From contig NZ_PVNG01000004.1 in NCBI RefSeq assembly GCF_003001935.1, forward strand, positions 372,001 to 436,000: a stretch of 64,000 nucleotides of DNA, given 5' to 3'. The translations under genes and the position numbers were made by a program. Each line of letters starts with the position of its first letter. The stretch's first letter is position 1. The DNA is from Nonomuraea fuscirosea (GTDB lineage Bacteria > Actinomycetota > Actinomycetes > Streptosporangiales > Streptosporangiaceae). Under the pieces are notes generated by a model, which did no database searches, was not told the DNA's origin, and saw only the letters and a list, made by a program, of their open reading frames with translations. This document shows, piece by piece, positions 1 to 8,553 of the stretch.

Positions 1-356
1 ATCGCCAGCGTGCAGCCGCTGACCACGCCGCCGACGCCCAGGTGCAGCGTGAACCAGGCGGCGGTGCGCCGCCGTTCCTCCCAGGACCTGCCCGCCTGCC
101 GCGGCGGCGTCTCCACCCGCGCCCCGAGCAGGCCCTGCGCCGCGTTGAGCTCCAGCGCCCGCACCGGCAGGAACAGCCCGGTCACGGCCACCACGGGCAG
201 CATCGCGACGAACACGCCCACCTCGAGCGGCAGCAGCAGGTCGGCCGGTCGGCCGCGCACCAGGCCCGAGATCAGCACCCCGACCATCATGTACGGCATC
301 AGCAGCGCCCCGCCCAGGATGAGGCACGCCCATCGGCGAGGCAGGTTCCTTCTCAC
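1..356 (-). CDS. N-terminal part of a membrane protein, probably a sensor histidine kinase (cut by window edge)
   Basis: Only the first 118 codons are inside the window. The start is a GTG at 354-356. Two to three hydrophobic segments are visible: residues about 8-30, 40-64, and one beginning near 100 that runs off the edge. They are joined by a basic, cytoplasmic-looking linker carrying a WEERRRTAAWF stretch. This hydrophobic pattern is common at the N-terminus of actinobacterial sensor kinases, but no kinase core is in the window, so the function is inference. There is no Shine-Dalgarno. A TACAAT hexamer lies seven bases upstream of the GTG, so the message may be leaderless. Confidence 0.6.
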   Translation of the reverse strand, partial: MRRNLPRRWACLILGGALLMPYMMVGVLISGLVRGRPADLLLPLEVGVFVAMLPVVAVTGLFLPVRALELNAAQGLLGARVETPPRQAGRSWEERRRTAAWFTLHLGVGGVVSGCTLA

Positions 357-708
357 GCCAGCGATTGTATGCCGAGGCGAATTCGCGGCCCGGCGAGGGC
401 TTATCAGTAATCCAGAGGAATGCACCCGTAATTTCGTCGGAATGCCGCCTGAAAAGCAGCCGAGAATGGCGTCCTTCATAGCGGGGGATGGTGCACGACC
501 TGCCTTGACCAGTTGGCGGATTGCCGCCCGAAGCGAGCGCCGCCGTCCTCGGCCGGGAGGCAGTAAGGAGATCGGCGCGAAGTCGCTGCTGCCAGGTGGC
601 CGAGGATCCGGCGCGCGGCACGACGCCGACCCGAATTCGCCAGGCGGGAATGGCGTCCCGCGGCATGACCCGGTTCGTTATCCGGATATATCGGGTTATC
701 GTCGCGTC
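357..708. other. Divergent intergenic region
   Basis: 352 bases without a convincing gene, lying between two divergently transcribed genes. It is less GC-rich than its surroundings. On the minus strand TACAAT (364-369) sits seven bases before the GTG of the membrane protein. On the plus strand TTCGTT (674-679), a 17-base spacer and TATCGT (697-702) end six bases before the ATG at 709. Neither gene has a Shine-Dalgarno, so leaderless transcription in both directions is plausible. Direct repeats GTTATC occur near 678 and 695. Confidence 0.5.
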
Positions 709-1596
709 ATGACCGAACAGCAGCCCTGGCAGTGGGACGAGCCCACGTGGCGTGGCCACGTCGAGCGCGTGCGTGCCGGGCGGAGCCTGCGCCCCAGCTC
801 CTGGCCCGGCGGCGCCCGCGTCGCCGTCGCCCTCTCCTTCGACTCCGACCACGAGACGCTCCCGCTGCGCGACGGCGAGACCCGGCCGGGCCGGCTCTCC
901 CAGGGCGAGTACGGCTCCCGCGCCGCCGCCCCGCGCATCCTGCGCCTGCTGGAACAGCACCGCATCCCCGCCTCGTTCTTCGTGCCGGCGGTCTCGGCGC
1001 TGCTGCACCCCGGCGAGGTACGCGACTACGCCGCCGCCGGCCACGAGGTCGCCCTGCACGGCTGGATCCACGAACGCAACCTGCTGCTCGACCCGGCCAC
1101 CGAGCGCGAGCTGGCCTTCCGCGCCGCCGACACCCTGGAACGGCTCTCCGGCACCCGCCCCGTGGGCCTGCGCACCCCGTCGTGGGACTTCTCCGACCAC
1201 ACCCTCGCCATCACCCGCGAGCTGGGCCTGCGGTACGACTCCTCGCTCATGGCCGACGACGAGCCGTACGAGCTGCTGGCCGACGGCGAGCCGACCGGCG
1301 TGGTGGAGATCCCGGTCGAGTGGATCAGGGACGACGCGCCGTACCTGAGGATGGACCCGCAGACGGGGAGCCGGCCGTACACGCCGCCGCGGCAGGTGGC
1401 CGGGATCTGGCGCGACGAGTTCGACGCCGCCCTCGCGGAGGGCGGCCTGTTCCAGCTCACCATGCACCCGCACGTCATCGGCCACCGCTCCCGGATGATC
1501 GCGCTGAGCGGGCTGGTCGAGCACATCGGCGCGCACGACGGCGTCTGGTACGCCACCCACGCCGAGGTCGCCGCGTACGTCTGGGAGCACGCGTGA
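709..1596 (+). CDS. Polysaccharide deacetylase family protein
   Basis: A 295-residue NodB-type hydrolase, predicted to remove N- or C-linked acyl/amide groups from a carbohydrate or a related small substrate. The metal and base motif is SFDSDHE (43-49), followed by HGWIH (117-121), RTPSWDF near 155 and MHPH near 240, which together match the family's catalytic groove. There is no signal peptide, so it is probably cytosolic, as in the PuuE/peptidoglycan-deacetylase-like branch. The ATG at 709 is chosen because the frame upstream lacks family similarity and GC-biased codon use. No Shine-Dalgarno is seen. It diverges from the truncated membrane gene. Confidence 0.85.
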   Translation: MTEQQPWQWDEPTWRGHVERVRAGRSLRPSSWPGGARVAVALSFDSDHETLPLRDGETRPGRLSQGEYGSRAAAPRILRLLEQHRIPASFFVPAVSALLHPGEVRDYAAAGHEVALHGWIHERNLLLDPATERELAFRAADTLERLSGTRPVGLRTPSWDFSDHTLAITRELGLRYDSSLMADDEPYELLADGEPTGVVEIPVEWIRDDAPYLRMDPQTGSRPYTPPRQVAGIWRDEFDAALAEGGLFQLTMHPHVIGHRSRMIALSGLVEHIGAHDGVWYATHAEVAAYVWEHA

Positions 1597-1621
1597 CCGG
1601 GCGTGCGGCATCACAGCTTTA

Positions 1622-1634
1622 TTGCAGTATGCAA
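1622..1634. promoter_or_regulatory. TTGCA-N3-TGCAA palindrome upstream of the DUF3040 gene
   Basis: A perfect 5+3+5 inverted repeat 70 bases before the DUF3040 start, in the only non-coding gap on this strand. The inverse arrangement, TGCAA-N3-TTGCA, occurs upstream of the DUF4142 gene. It may be a regulator site; the binding protein is unknown. Confidence 0.3.
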
Positions 1635-1703
1635 CGTTCACTTCATGCGGCATGCTGAGTGCGGCTGAATGGTCAGTCACCGGCCGTCGAGGGGATGTGA
1701 GGC

Positions 1704-1994
1704 ATGGGCCTTTCCGGGGAGGAGAGCCGCGCGCTCGAGGAGATGGACGCGCGCCTGTCGAGGGAGGATCCCGAACTCGACGCGTTGCTGTCCGGAGCCT
1801 CCTCGGCGCGCAGGCGGGGGCCTCGCGGGCGGGACGGTCTTCTCCAGGTGTGGCTCATGCTGATGCTGCTGACCTGCGCCGTCTTCATGATGGGCATCGT
1901 CCTGATGCTGTCGTCGGGGGAGTACGCCTGCGCCGACGCGCAGTCCCGTGCCTGCGAGAACCCCGCTGACGCCAAGGTGCGGCTGCAGCGTTAG
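1704..1994 (+). CDS. DUF3040 domain small membrane protein
   Basis: 96 residues. The N-terminus (MGLSGEESRALEEMDARLS) has the sequence typical of actinobacterial DUF3040 proteins: an amphipathic acidic helix, then a basic patch, then a hydrophobic helix (about 48-70). Usual DUF3040 proteins have two close membrane helices; here one long hydrophobic segment is clear, and a Cys-containing tail follows. The function of the family is unknown. A Shine-Dalgarno-like GATGTGAGGC precedes the ATG. It converges on the DUF4142 gene with five bases between the stops. Confidence 0.75.
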   Translation: MGLSGEESRALEEMDARLSREDPELDALLSGASSARRRGPRGRDGLLQVWLMLMLLTCAVFMMGIVLMLSSGEYACADAQSRACENPADAKVRLQR

Positions 1995-1999
1995 CCGGG

Positions 2000-2680
2000 T
2001 CAGGTGGCGGGCGGGGAGGGGAAGCTCGCCGGGGTGGTCAGGCCGGTGCTCTCCAGCAGGCGCTGGTGGTTGAGCACCGCGCTGTTGCACTGCTCGGCGA
2101 AGCGGCGGATCAGCGTGTTCTGGGTGCTGCCGCGGACCGCGCCGATCAGGCCGAAGATCTGGCCGTGGGCCAGCCGCAGCCATTTGACGTACGTGGCGTC
2201 GTAGGCGGCCCCCGACTTGCTGGAGATGTCGCTCATCCAGGACTGCTGCTGCGCCGTGGGCTTCACCGGCAGCTTGATCTCCAGCTTCGAGGCCGCCTCC
2301 CGTACCCGGCGGTCGAGGGTGTGGTGCTGGGACGCGATCGTCTCGCTGACCTCACGCACCCGGGCGGTGCTGGCCCGCTGCACCGCGTCCTGCGCCATGG
2401 GCATCTCCCACAGGCTGGCCAGCCGTACCTTGCGGACGAGCTCCTGGTCGGCCTCCGACAGGGGCCCCCATTCCGTCTGCCGGGTCGCGGGTTCCGTCTC
2501 CTCCTCCTCGGCGGGGGAGGAGGCCGGGTCGTCCGGCTCCGCGGTGATGCCGGCGGTGGCCGTGCTGAGGGCGGCCACGTCCGAGACGGGCGTCGGCGTG
2601 TAGGTGGTGCAGGCGCTCGTCGAGCAGAGCAGGCCGATGCCACAGACGATGATGACGTGACGGCTACGGCGGATTCGCAT
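2000..2680 (-). CDS. DUF4142 family lipoprotein
   Basis: 226 residues. The signal peptide ends in a lipobox (LCSTSAC, Cys near 26), so it is predicted to be anchored on the outer face of the membrane. A Pro/Glu-rich linker (about 45-75) leads to a helical domain of the DUF4142 type, a four-helix ferritin-like fold of unknown function with conserved His residues (visible as QHHTLD and LNHQRLL). The ATG at 2680 is preferred over longer in-frame starts because GAAGAGGTGGCC lies directly upstream and the signal peptide then begins correctly. Confidence 0.75.
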   Translation of the reverse strand: MRIRRSRHVIIVCGIGLLCSTSACTTYTPTPVSDVAALSTATAGITAEPDDPASSPAEEEETEPATRQTEWGPLSEADQELVRKVRLASLWEMPMAQDAVQRASTARVREVSETIASQHHTLDRRVREAASKLEIKLPVKPTAQQQSWMSDISSKSGAAYDATYVKWLRLAHGQIFGLIGAVRGSTQNTLIRRFAEQCNSAVLNHQRLLESTGLTTPASFPSPPAT

Positions 2681-2772
2681 GGCCACCTCTTCCGGGGGTC
2701 GGGGATGTGGCCGCCCTGCGGCGCTGGTCACTCATGGATACGCAGCGGAGGTGAGCAGTGTTCATAGCAGTG

Positions 2773-2785
2773 TGCAAGATTTGCA
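2773..2785. promoter_or_regulatory. TGCAA-N3-TTGCA palindrome upstream of the DUF4142 gene
   Basis: A perfect inverted repeat about 95 bases upstream of the lipoprotein start, in the gap after the HIT gene. It carries the same half-sites as the palindrome at 1622-1634 but in opposite order. Confidence 0.3.
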
Positions 2786-2812
2786 TCGCGCAACTCGTGC
2801 CGCCGCCCGCGG

Positions 2813-3232
2813 CTACCGCCCGCGCGCCGCGCTGACCCGTTCCAGCACCTCTCGCAGCTCCTCCGGCGCGGCCCGGCGGCAGTTCCACATCACCCGCGCG
2901 TCGTCGCCGTGCCAGCGCGGGACGACGTGGGCGTGGAAGTGGAAGACCTCCTGCCCGGCCGCCGCTCCGGTTGCGTGCGTGACGGACATCCCGTCCGGGG
3001 CCAGCGCCGTCCGCAGCAGGGCGCTCACGCGATGCACCAGCCGGGCCACCTCGGCGAAGCCGTGTTCCGGCAGGTCCCACAGGTCCCGCGCGTGATCGCG
3101 GGGCACGACCAGGGTGTGGCCCGGTGTGGCGGGGGCGATGGTCAGGAACGCCACCGCGTGCTCGTCCTCCAGGACCCGGTAGGCGGGGGCCCGGTCAGCG
3201 ACGATCTCGCAGAAGACGCATCTCTCCTTCAT
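2813..3232 (-). CDS. HIT family nucleotide-binding protein
   Basis: 139 residues. The N-terminal CVFCEIV is the Cys-containing HIT start, and the signature HFHAHVVPR near 105-113 gives the His triad (H-phi-H-phi-H). Family members hydrolyse or transfer nucleotide monophosphates from substrates such as AppppA or adenosine phosphoramidate. The gene overlaps the end of the HAD gene by 38 bases on the same strand, so the two are probably co-transcribed and translationally coupled. The domain is clear; the substrate is not. Confidence 0.9.
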   Translation of the reverse strand: MKERCVFCEIVADRAPAYRVLEDEHAVAFLTIAPATPGHTLVVPRDHARDLWDLPEHGFAEVARLVHRVSALLRTALAPDGMSVTHATGAAAGQEVFHFHAHVVPRWHGDDARVMWNCRRAAPEELREVLERVSAARGR

Positions 3233-3920
3233 CCCTACGATGATCGCACCCGGCCGCCGCCGGGGTCTCCAGGTGGGCGACGGTGTGGACCAGGTCGGGG
3301 AAGGCGTCGAGGAAGGCGTCCACGTGGTGCGGGGCGAAGTCGGCGCGTTGCCGCAGGCCGCTCTGCAGGCAGGCGGCGAAGCGCAGGCCCGCGCCGTTGG
3401 CGGCCTGGGCGTCGCCGGGGGAGTCGCCCACGTACAGGCACTGCCGGGGCTCCAGGCCGGTGGCGGCGAGCAGTTCGTCGAAGGCGCGGGCGTCGGGCTT
3501 GCCGTGGCGGACGTTGCCGGCGTGGTAGACGGCGGCGATCCGCCCCGCCAGCGCGTGGCCGGGCGCCATGAGGTGCTCCATCTCCGCCTCGGTGCGTGAG
3601 GTGAGCAGCATGAGGCTGCGGCCGGCGGCGGCGAGTTCGTCGAGGGCGCGCAGGTTATCCGGCGCGACGACGTCCAGCCGGCCGGCCGCCACGTACGCCC
3701 TGAGCACCTCCGGATAGACGGCGGTGAAGGCGTCGAGATCGAGGCCGGGCGAGCGCCGCGGCATCGCCTGGAGCAGGGGCTGCCCCCAGGTGGCCACGTG
3801 CGCGGCCCGGGACATGGGCTCGCGGCCGAGGCGCGCGAGCACGTCGTTCTCCAGGTCGAAGCAGGCGGCCTCGGTGAGGCAGAGGGTGTCGTCGACGTCG
3901 AGCACTACCGCGCGGATCAC
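3195..3920 (-). CDS. HAD family hydrolase
   Basis: About 241 residues. All four HAD motifs are visible: nucleophile VLDVDDTLC near the N-terminus, LLTSRT (motif II), HGKPDARAF (motif III Lys) and GDSPGDAQAA (motif IV). A helical cap between motifs I and II suggests a phosphoglycolate-phosphatase-like subclass. The start is uncertain: the GTG at 3918-3920 places motif I at the usual distance; an in-frame GTG at 3956 would add 12 residues. It is the first gene of a two-gene unit with the HIT protein. Confidence 0.85.
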   Translation of the reverse strand: MIRAVVLDVDDTLCLTEAACFDLENDVLARLGREPMSRAAHVATWGQPLLQAMPRRSPGLDLDAFTAVYPEVLRAYVAAGRLDVVAPDNLRALDELAAAGRSLMLLTSRTEAEMEHLMAPGHALAGRIAAVYHAGNVRHGKPDARAFDELLAATGLEPRQCLYVGDSPGDAQAANGAGLRFAACLQSGLRQRADFAPHHVDAFLDAFPDLVHTVAHLETPAAAGCDHRRDEGEMRLLRDRR

Positions 3921-3968
3921 AGGGGCCAAGATAGCGGGCCGCGGATCTGCCGCCACAGCCAGGGGAAA

Positions 3969-3997
3969 TTGCGTGCGCGGCTAGTCGCGGATATAAA
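3969..3997 (+). promoter_or_regulatory. Putative sigma-70 type promoter of the flavin oxidoreductase
   Basis: TTGCGT (3969-3974), a 17-base spacer and TATAAA (3992-3997) lie in an AT-richer gap 48 bases before the oxidoreductase start. The spacing is ideal for a housekeeping promoter. Confidence 0.5.
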
Positions 3998-4045
3998 TAG
4001 AAGGCGTGTGCAAGTAAATCATGAGTACTGACGAGGAGCATCCCC

Positions 4046-5146
4046 GTGGCCGCCCTGCTCACCCCGTACGACCTCAGGTCACTGACCATCCCCAACCGGA
4101 TCTGGATGGCCCCGATGTGCCAGTACAGTGCCGCGCCGGAGGGGGAGTCGGCCGGCGCGCCGACCGACTGGCACCTCTCGCACCTGGGCGCCCGCGCCAC
4201 CGGCGGCACCGGCCTGGTCATGACCGAGGCCACCGCGGTTAGCCCGGAAGGCCGCATCTCACCCTATGACCTCGGCATCTGGAACGACGTCCAGGTGGAC
4301 GCCTTCCGCCGGATCACCGCGTTCATCAGGACGCAGGGCTCCGTCCCGGCCGTCCAGCTCGCCCACGCCGGCCGCAAGGCCTCGACCGAACGCACCTGGG
4401 TCGAGCAGGGCCGCCCGCTCAAGCCCGGCGAGCCGCACGCCTGGATCCCGTTCGGCCCCAGCGCCGTCCCGTTCGGCCCGGAGTCGACGACCCCGCAGGA
4501 GCTGACCGCGGACGGGATCGGCGAGGTCGTCGGGCAGTTCGCCGCCGCCGCCCGGCGGGCGCTCGCGGCCGGGTTCGAGGTGGCCGAGATCCACGGCGCC
4601 CACGGCTACCTCCTCCACGAGTTCCTCTCCCCGCACAGCAACCACCGCACCGACGGGTACGGCGGCACGTTCGAGGGCCGGATCCGCCTCGCCCTGGAGG
4701 TCGTGGACGCCGTCCGCGCCGTGTGGCCGGACGACCTGCCCGTCTTCTTCCGCGTCTCGGCCACCGACTGGCTCACCGAGAACGCGGAGGACGAGCGCGA
4801 CGGCTGGACGGCCGACGACACCGTACGGTTCGCCAAGCACCTGCACGCCCGCGGCGTCGACCTGCTGGACGTCTCCAGCGGCGGCAACGCCCCCGGCGCC
4901 AGGGTGGTGACCGGCCCCGGCTACCAGGTGCCCTTCGCCGAGCGGGTCCGCGACGAGGTCGGCATGCCCGTGGCGGCGGTCGGCGAGATCACCGAGCCCG
5001 CCCAGGCCGAGGAGATCGTCGCCGCGGGCCGGGCGGACGCGGTCCTGCTCGGCCGCGAGCTCCTGCGCGACCCGTACTGGGCCCGCCGCGCCGCCGGGGA
5101 ACTGGGCGGGCGGGTCGCCGTCCCCGCCCAGTACCACCGCGCCTGA
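4046..5146 (+). CDS. NADH:flavin oxidoreductase, old yellow enzyme family (YqjM-like)
   Basis: 366 residues, the normal length of the YqjM/XenA branch. These are FMN-dependent ene-reductases that reduce activated C=C bonds with NAD(P)H. Visible landmarks are APMCQYSA (Cys25, the redox-tuning Cys of this branch), EIHGAHGYLLH with the substrate-binding His pair, SNHRTDGYGG and the C-terminal LLGRELLRDPYWA phosphate-binding region. The GTG start follows GAGGAG with seven bases spacing. It is transcribed alone; its stop lies nine bases from the convergent rhamnosidase stop. Confidence 0.92.
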   Translation: MAALLTPYDLRSLTIPNRIWMAPMCQYSAAPEGESAGAPTDWHLSHLGARATGGTGLVMTEATAVSPEGRISPYDLGIWNDVQVDAFRRITAFIRTQGSVPAVQLAHAGRKASTERTWVEQGRPLKPGEPHAWIPFGPSAVPFGPESTTPQELTADGIGEVVGQFAAAARRALAAGFEVAEIHGAHGYLLHEFLSPHSNHRTDGYGGTFEGRIRLALEVVDAVRAVWPDDLPVFFRVSATDWLTENAEDERDGWTADDTVRFAKHLHARGVDLLDVSSGGNAPGARVVTGPGYQVPFAERVRDEVGMPVAAVGEITEPAQAEEIVAAGRADAVLLGRELLRDPYWARRAAGELGGRVAVPAQYHRA

Positions 5147-5155
5147 GCCGGGCCG

Positions 5156-7717
5156 TCAGCTCACGAACGTGTGGGTGCCCGCCCCCACCTCCCGCGGCTC
5201 CGCCCCCGGCAGCTCCACCAGCGCCGACGTGCCCGGCGGCACGGTGGCCTCGACGGTCAGCGTGCCGCCGTCCGTGGTCCAGGAGACCGCGGCCGGCCCG
5301 TACGGCGTGTCCAGCCGGGCCGAGGCGTGCGTCAGCCCGCCGCCGGGACGGGGCGCGATGCGCAGCCGCCGGTAGCCGGGCTCGGCCGGGGCCAGGCCGG
5401 CCACCGTGCGGTGCAGGAAGTCGGCCACGGCCCCGAGGGCGTAGTGGTTGAAGGAGGTCATCTCGCCCGGGTTGATCCGGCCGTCGGGCAGCATGCTGTC
5501 CCAGCGCTCCCAGACGGTGGTCGCGCCCATCGTCACCGGATACAGCCACGACGGGCACTCGCGCTGCGTGAGCAGGGCGTACGCGGTGTCGTACGCGCCG
5601 ACCGAGCACAGGGCGTCGCAGACGAGCGGGGTGCCGACGAACCCGGTGCCGATGCGGTGGTCGTCGGCGGCGACCAGCTCCACGAGCCGCCGCCCGGCCC
5701 GCTCGCGCTGCTCGGGCCCGTCGAGCAGGTCCAGGTGCAGGGCGAGGGCGTAGGCGGTCTGGGTGTCGCAGGCCAGCCGGCCCGACGGGGTGACGAACTC
5801 GCGGCGGAAGGCCGCCCGCACCTCGCCCGCGAGGGCCGCGTAGCGGGCGGCGTCGCCGGAGTGGCCGAGCAGCGCCGCCGCGTCGGCGAGGACGCGGGCC
5901 GACCAGGCGTGGCAGGCGGTGGCCACGAGCGCGTGATCGGTGCGCGCCCGGCCCGGGTGCTCAGGGGGAGCGGCGGGGTCGAGCCAGTCGCCGAACTGGA
6001 AGCCCTCGTCCCACAGATGGTCGTGGGTGAGGCCGGCGACCTGGTCCACCCACGCGGTCATGCTCGCGTACTGGGCGGCCAGCACGCCCAGGTCGCCGGT
6101 GCGCTCGTAGAGCACCCACGGGACGAGCACGGCCGCGTCACCCCAGGCGGCGGTGGGCGTGGGGGCGGACTTCAGCTCGACCCACGGCACGTAGGGCGGC
6201 ACGGTGCCCGCCTGCGCCTGGTCGGCCGCCAGGTCGGCGAGCCACGACGTCAGCGGCCCCGCGCAGGCGTACAGGAACGCGGCGGCAGGGGCGAAGACCT
6301 GGATGTCGCCGGTCCAGCCGAGCCGCTCGTCGCGTTGCGGGCAGTCGGTGGGCAGGCCGACGTAGTTGCCGCGCATGCTCCACCGCACGTTGTCGTGCAG
6401 CCGGTTGAGCAGCGGGTCGGAGCAGGTGAAGTCGCCGGCGGCGCGCATGTCGGTGTGGCAGACGACGGCCTCGACGGCGGCTTCTGCGGCGGCGGGGTCC
6501 AGCTCGCCCGGCCAGTCGTCGATCTGGGCGTAGCGGAAGCCGTGCGTGGTGAAGCGCGGCTCGTAGGTCTCCAGGAAGGCGTCGCCGCGCAGCGTGTACC
6601 GGTCGAGGGCGGCGGCGCCGCGCAGCGGCCGCACCCCGAGCGCGCCGTCCTCCAGGACCTCGGCGTGGCGCAACGTGATCGTGTGCCCGGCGGGGCCCTG
6701 GACGCGGACGCGCAGGCGGCCGGCGATGTTCTGGCCGAAGTCGAGGATCGTCTCCCCTGACGGGCCGGTCAGGATCGCGGCCGGGCGCAGCGTCTCCGTC
6801 CTGCGGATGGGCGGGCCGGTGGGGGCGGCGAGCAGGGCGGCGTCGTGGGGGAGCGGGTCGGCGGGCAGCCAGGAGGAGTCGTCGAAGCCGGGCTCCGACC
6901 AGCCGGCCGGGAGCAGGCGGGCGTCGTGGTGCTCGCCGTCGTACAGGCTCGCCGCGGTGACGGGGCCGCTCGCACAGCGCCAGGAGCCGTCGGTGGTCAC
7001 CACGTCGGTGCCGCCGCCGGCGTAGGTGATCTCCAGCTGGGCGATGAGCGCCGTGCGGTCGCCGTAGACGCCGGTCCTGCCGCCGGCGAAGCCGATGCGG
7101 CCGCGGTACCAGCCGTCGGCCAGGGTGGCGCCGAGCGCGTTGCCGCCCTCGCGCAGCAGGCCGGTCACGTCGTGGGTGCGGTAGAGCAGCCGGTGGCCGT
7201 AGCTGCTCCAGCCGGGCGCGAGCACGTCGTCGCCGACCACGCGGCCGTTGAGCTCGATCTCGTACGTGCCGTGCGCGCTCACGTACAGGCGGGCCCGCTC
7301 GACCGGGGCGCGGGCGGTGAACTCGCGGCGCAGCAGCGGCGCGGGCCCGTCCGGCGCGTCCAGCAGCTCCAGCGGCGGCGCGGCGGCGTCCGCCCGCCAG
7401 TCGGCCGGATCCAGCAGGCCGGCCTCCGCGTAGGACCAGTCGCTCCACGCGCCGGCCGAGCCGTCGGCGCCGTGCACGCGCACCCGCGCGCCGCGCCGCT
7501 CGCGCGACCGCAGCGGCGCGCCCGGCCAGGGCACGAGCACCGAGTCCCGCGACTCGATCCGGCCGGTGGCGGTGCCGTCGCTCAGCTCGATCTCGTACGC
7601 GGCCTGCCGCCACCCGGGCAGGTCGGTGGTCACGGTCCAGGACAGGCGGGGCGAGGCCTCACCGATGCCGAGAAGGTCGTCGTGGTGTTCGAAGGCAGGC
7701 GTGCTGACGTGTAGCAA
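5156..7717 (-). CDS. Alpha-L-rhamnosidase, GH78 family
   Basis: 853 residues. The N-terminal beta-sandwich modules (about 1-330) are followed by the alpha/alpha-barrel catalytic domain: the segment LPTDCPQRDERLGWTGDIQ carries the conserved general acid region, and WDSMLPDG lies near the C-terminal end. It cleaves terminal alpha-L-rhamnose from glycosides. No signal peptide is present, so it acts in the cytosol on imported rhamnosides. The start is TTG at 7715-7717, supported by AAGGAG six bases upstream; any longer frame runs through the permease gene. It is the last gene of the ABC transporter operon. Confidence 0.9.
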   Translation of the reverse strand: MLHVSTPAFEHHDDLLGIGEASPRLSWTVTTDLPGWRQAAYEIELSDGTATGRIESRDSVLVPWPGAPLRSRERRGARVRVHGADGSAGAWSDWSYAEAGLLDPADWRADAAAPPLELLDAPDGPAPLLRREFTARAPVERARLYVSAHGTYEIELNGRVVGDDVLAPGWSSYGHRLLYRTHDVTGLLREGGNALGATLADGWYRGRIGFAGGRTGVYGDRTALIAQLEITYAGGGTDVVTTDGSWRCASGPVTAASLYDGEHHDARLLPAGWSEPGFDDSSWLPADPLPHDAALLAAPTGPPIRRTETLRPAAILTGPSGETILDFGQNIAGRLRVRVQGPAGHTITLRHAEVLEDGALGVRPLRGAAALDRYTLRGDAFLETYEPRFTTHGFRYAQIDDWPGELDPAAAEAAVEAVVCHTDMRAAGDFTCSDPLLNRLHDNVRWSMRGNYVGLPTDCPQRDERLGWTGDIQVFAPAAAFLYACAGPLTSWLADLAADQAQAGTVPPYVPWVELKSAPTPTAAWGDAAVLVPWVLYERTGDLGVLAAQYASMTAWVDQVAGLTHDHLWDEGFQFGDWLDPAAPPEHPGRARTDHALVATACHAWSARVLADAAALLGHSGDAARYAALAGEVRAAFRREFVTPSGRLACDTQTAYALALHLDLLDGPEQRERAGRRLVELVAADDHRIGTGFVGTPLVCDALCSVGAYDTAYALLTQRECPSWLYPVTMGATTVWERWDSMLPDGRINPGEMTSFNHYALGAVADFLHRTVAGLAPAEPGYRRLRIAPRPGGGLTHASARLDTPYGPAAVSWTTDGGTLTVEATVPPGTSALVELPGAEPREVGAGTHTFVS

Positions 7718-7725
7718 GGCGCTCC

Positions 7726-8553
7726 TTAGCCCTTGACGGCGCCGGCGGTCATACCGGCGACGATCTTGCGGTTGAAGAAGATGAACAGCAGCAGCGGCGG
7801 GATCGTGATGAGCACGATGTCCATGAACAGCAGGTTCCACTGGGTGTTGTACTGGCTCTGGAAGTTGTAGAGGGTGACCTGCACGGTGGCGTTCTCGTCG
7901 CCGGGCAGCAGGTAGAGCGGGTTGACGAAGTCGTTGAAGATGTTCACCGAGCTGACCAGGATGACGGTGATGGTGACCGGCCGCAGCAGCGGGAAGATGA
8001 CGCGGAAGAACAGGCGGAAGCCGCCACAGCCGTCGATCTGGGCGGCCTCGTCCAGCTCGCGCGGGATGGCCGCGATGAACGCCCGGAACAGCAGCATCGC
8101 GAACGACAGATGGAAGGACACCTCGGCCAGGATCATCCCCGGCAGGGTCTTGAACAGGCCGAGCGCCTGCAGCAGCCAGATGGTCGGCACGACCGCCGGC
8201 GGGATGATCAGCCCCGACAGCACGAGGAAGCCGGCCAGCCTGGACACCCGGCCGGGACGGCGCTGCAGCACGAACGCGGCCATCGACGCGAAGACGACCA
8301 GCAGCGCCACGGAGGCGACCGTGATGACGGTGCTGTTGACGTAGGCGCGCAGCAGCACGTAGTCGCGCGCCTCGACCACGGCGACGAAGTTCGCCACGAT
8401 CGGCCAGTCGGTCGGCCAGGCGAAGTCGAGGTCGGTGGCCTGCGTCTGGTCCTTGACCGCCGTCAGCAGCATGAACGCGAACGGAACCAGGAAGATCACG
8501 GTGGCCAGCACCAGCGTGACCGATTCCGCGCCGAGCCTGCGCAGCGCCCTCAT
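7726..8553 (-). CDS. Carbohydrate ABC transporter permease (MalG-like)
   Basis: 275 residues with six predicted membrane helices. The EAA loop (EAAQIDGCGGFRLFF) that docks on the ATPase is present, and the C-terminus (KIVAGMTAGAVKG) is typical of MalG-type CUT1 permeases. It overlaps the upstream permease by four bases (ATGA). The rhamnosidase TTG starts nine bases after its stop. No ATPase gene is in the operon, so a shared MsiK-like ATPase encoded elsewhere is likely, as is usual for CUT1 systems in actinomycetes. Confidence 0.9.
   Translation of the reverse strand: MRALRRLGAESVTLVLATVIFLVPFAFMLLTAVKDQTQATDLDFAWPTDWPIVANFVAVVEARDYVLLRAYVNSTVITVASVALLVVFASMAAFVLQRRPGRVSRLAGFLVLSGLIIPPAVVPTIWLLQALGLFKTLPGMILAEVSFHLSFAMLLFRAFIAAIPRELDEAAQIDGCGGFRLFFRVIFPLLRPVTITVILVSSVNIFNDFVNPLYLLPGDENATVQVTLYNFQSQYNTQWNLLFMDIVLITIPPLLLFIFFNRKIVAGMTAGAVKG

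Noticed and set aside
10..708. Open frame extending the polysaccharide deacetylase upstream by 233 codons
   Set aside because: It crosses the coding region of the opposite-strand membrane gene and a low-GC intergenic stretch, with no deacetylase-family similarity; the family start fits the ATG at 709.
5171..6760. 529-codon frame antisense to the rhamnosidase
   Set aside because: Shadow frame, no ribosome binding site and no recognisable domain.
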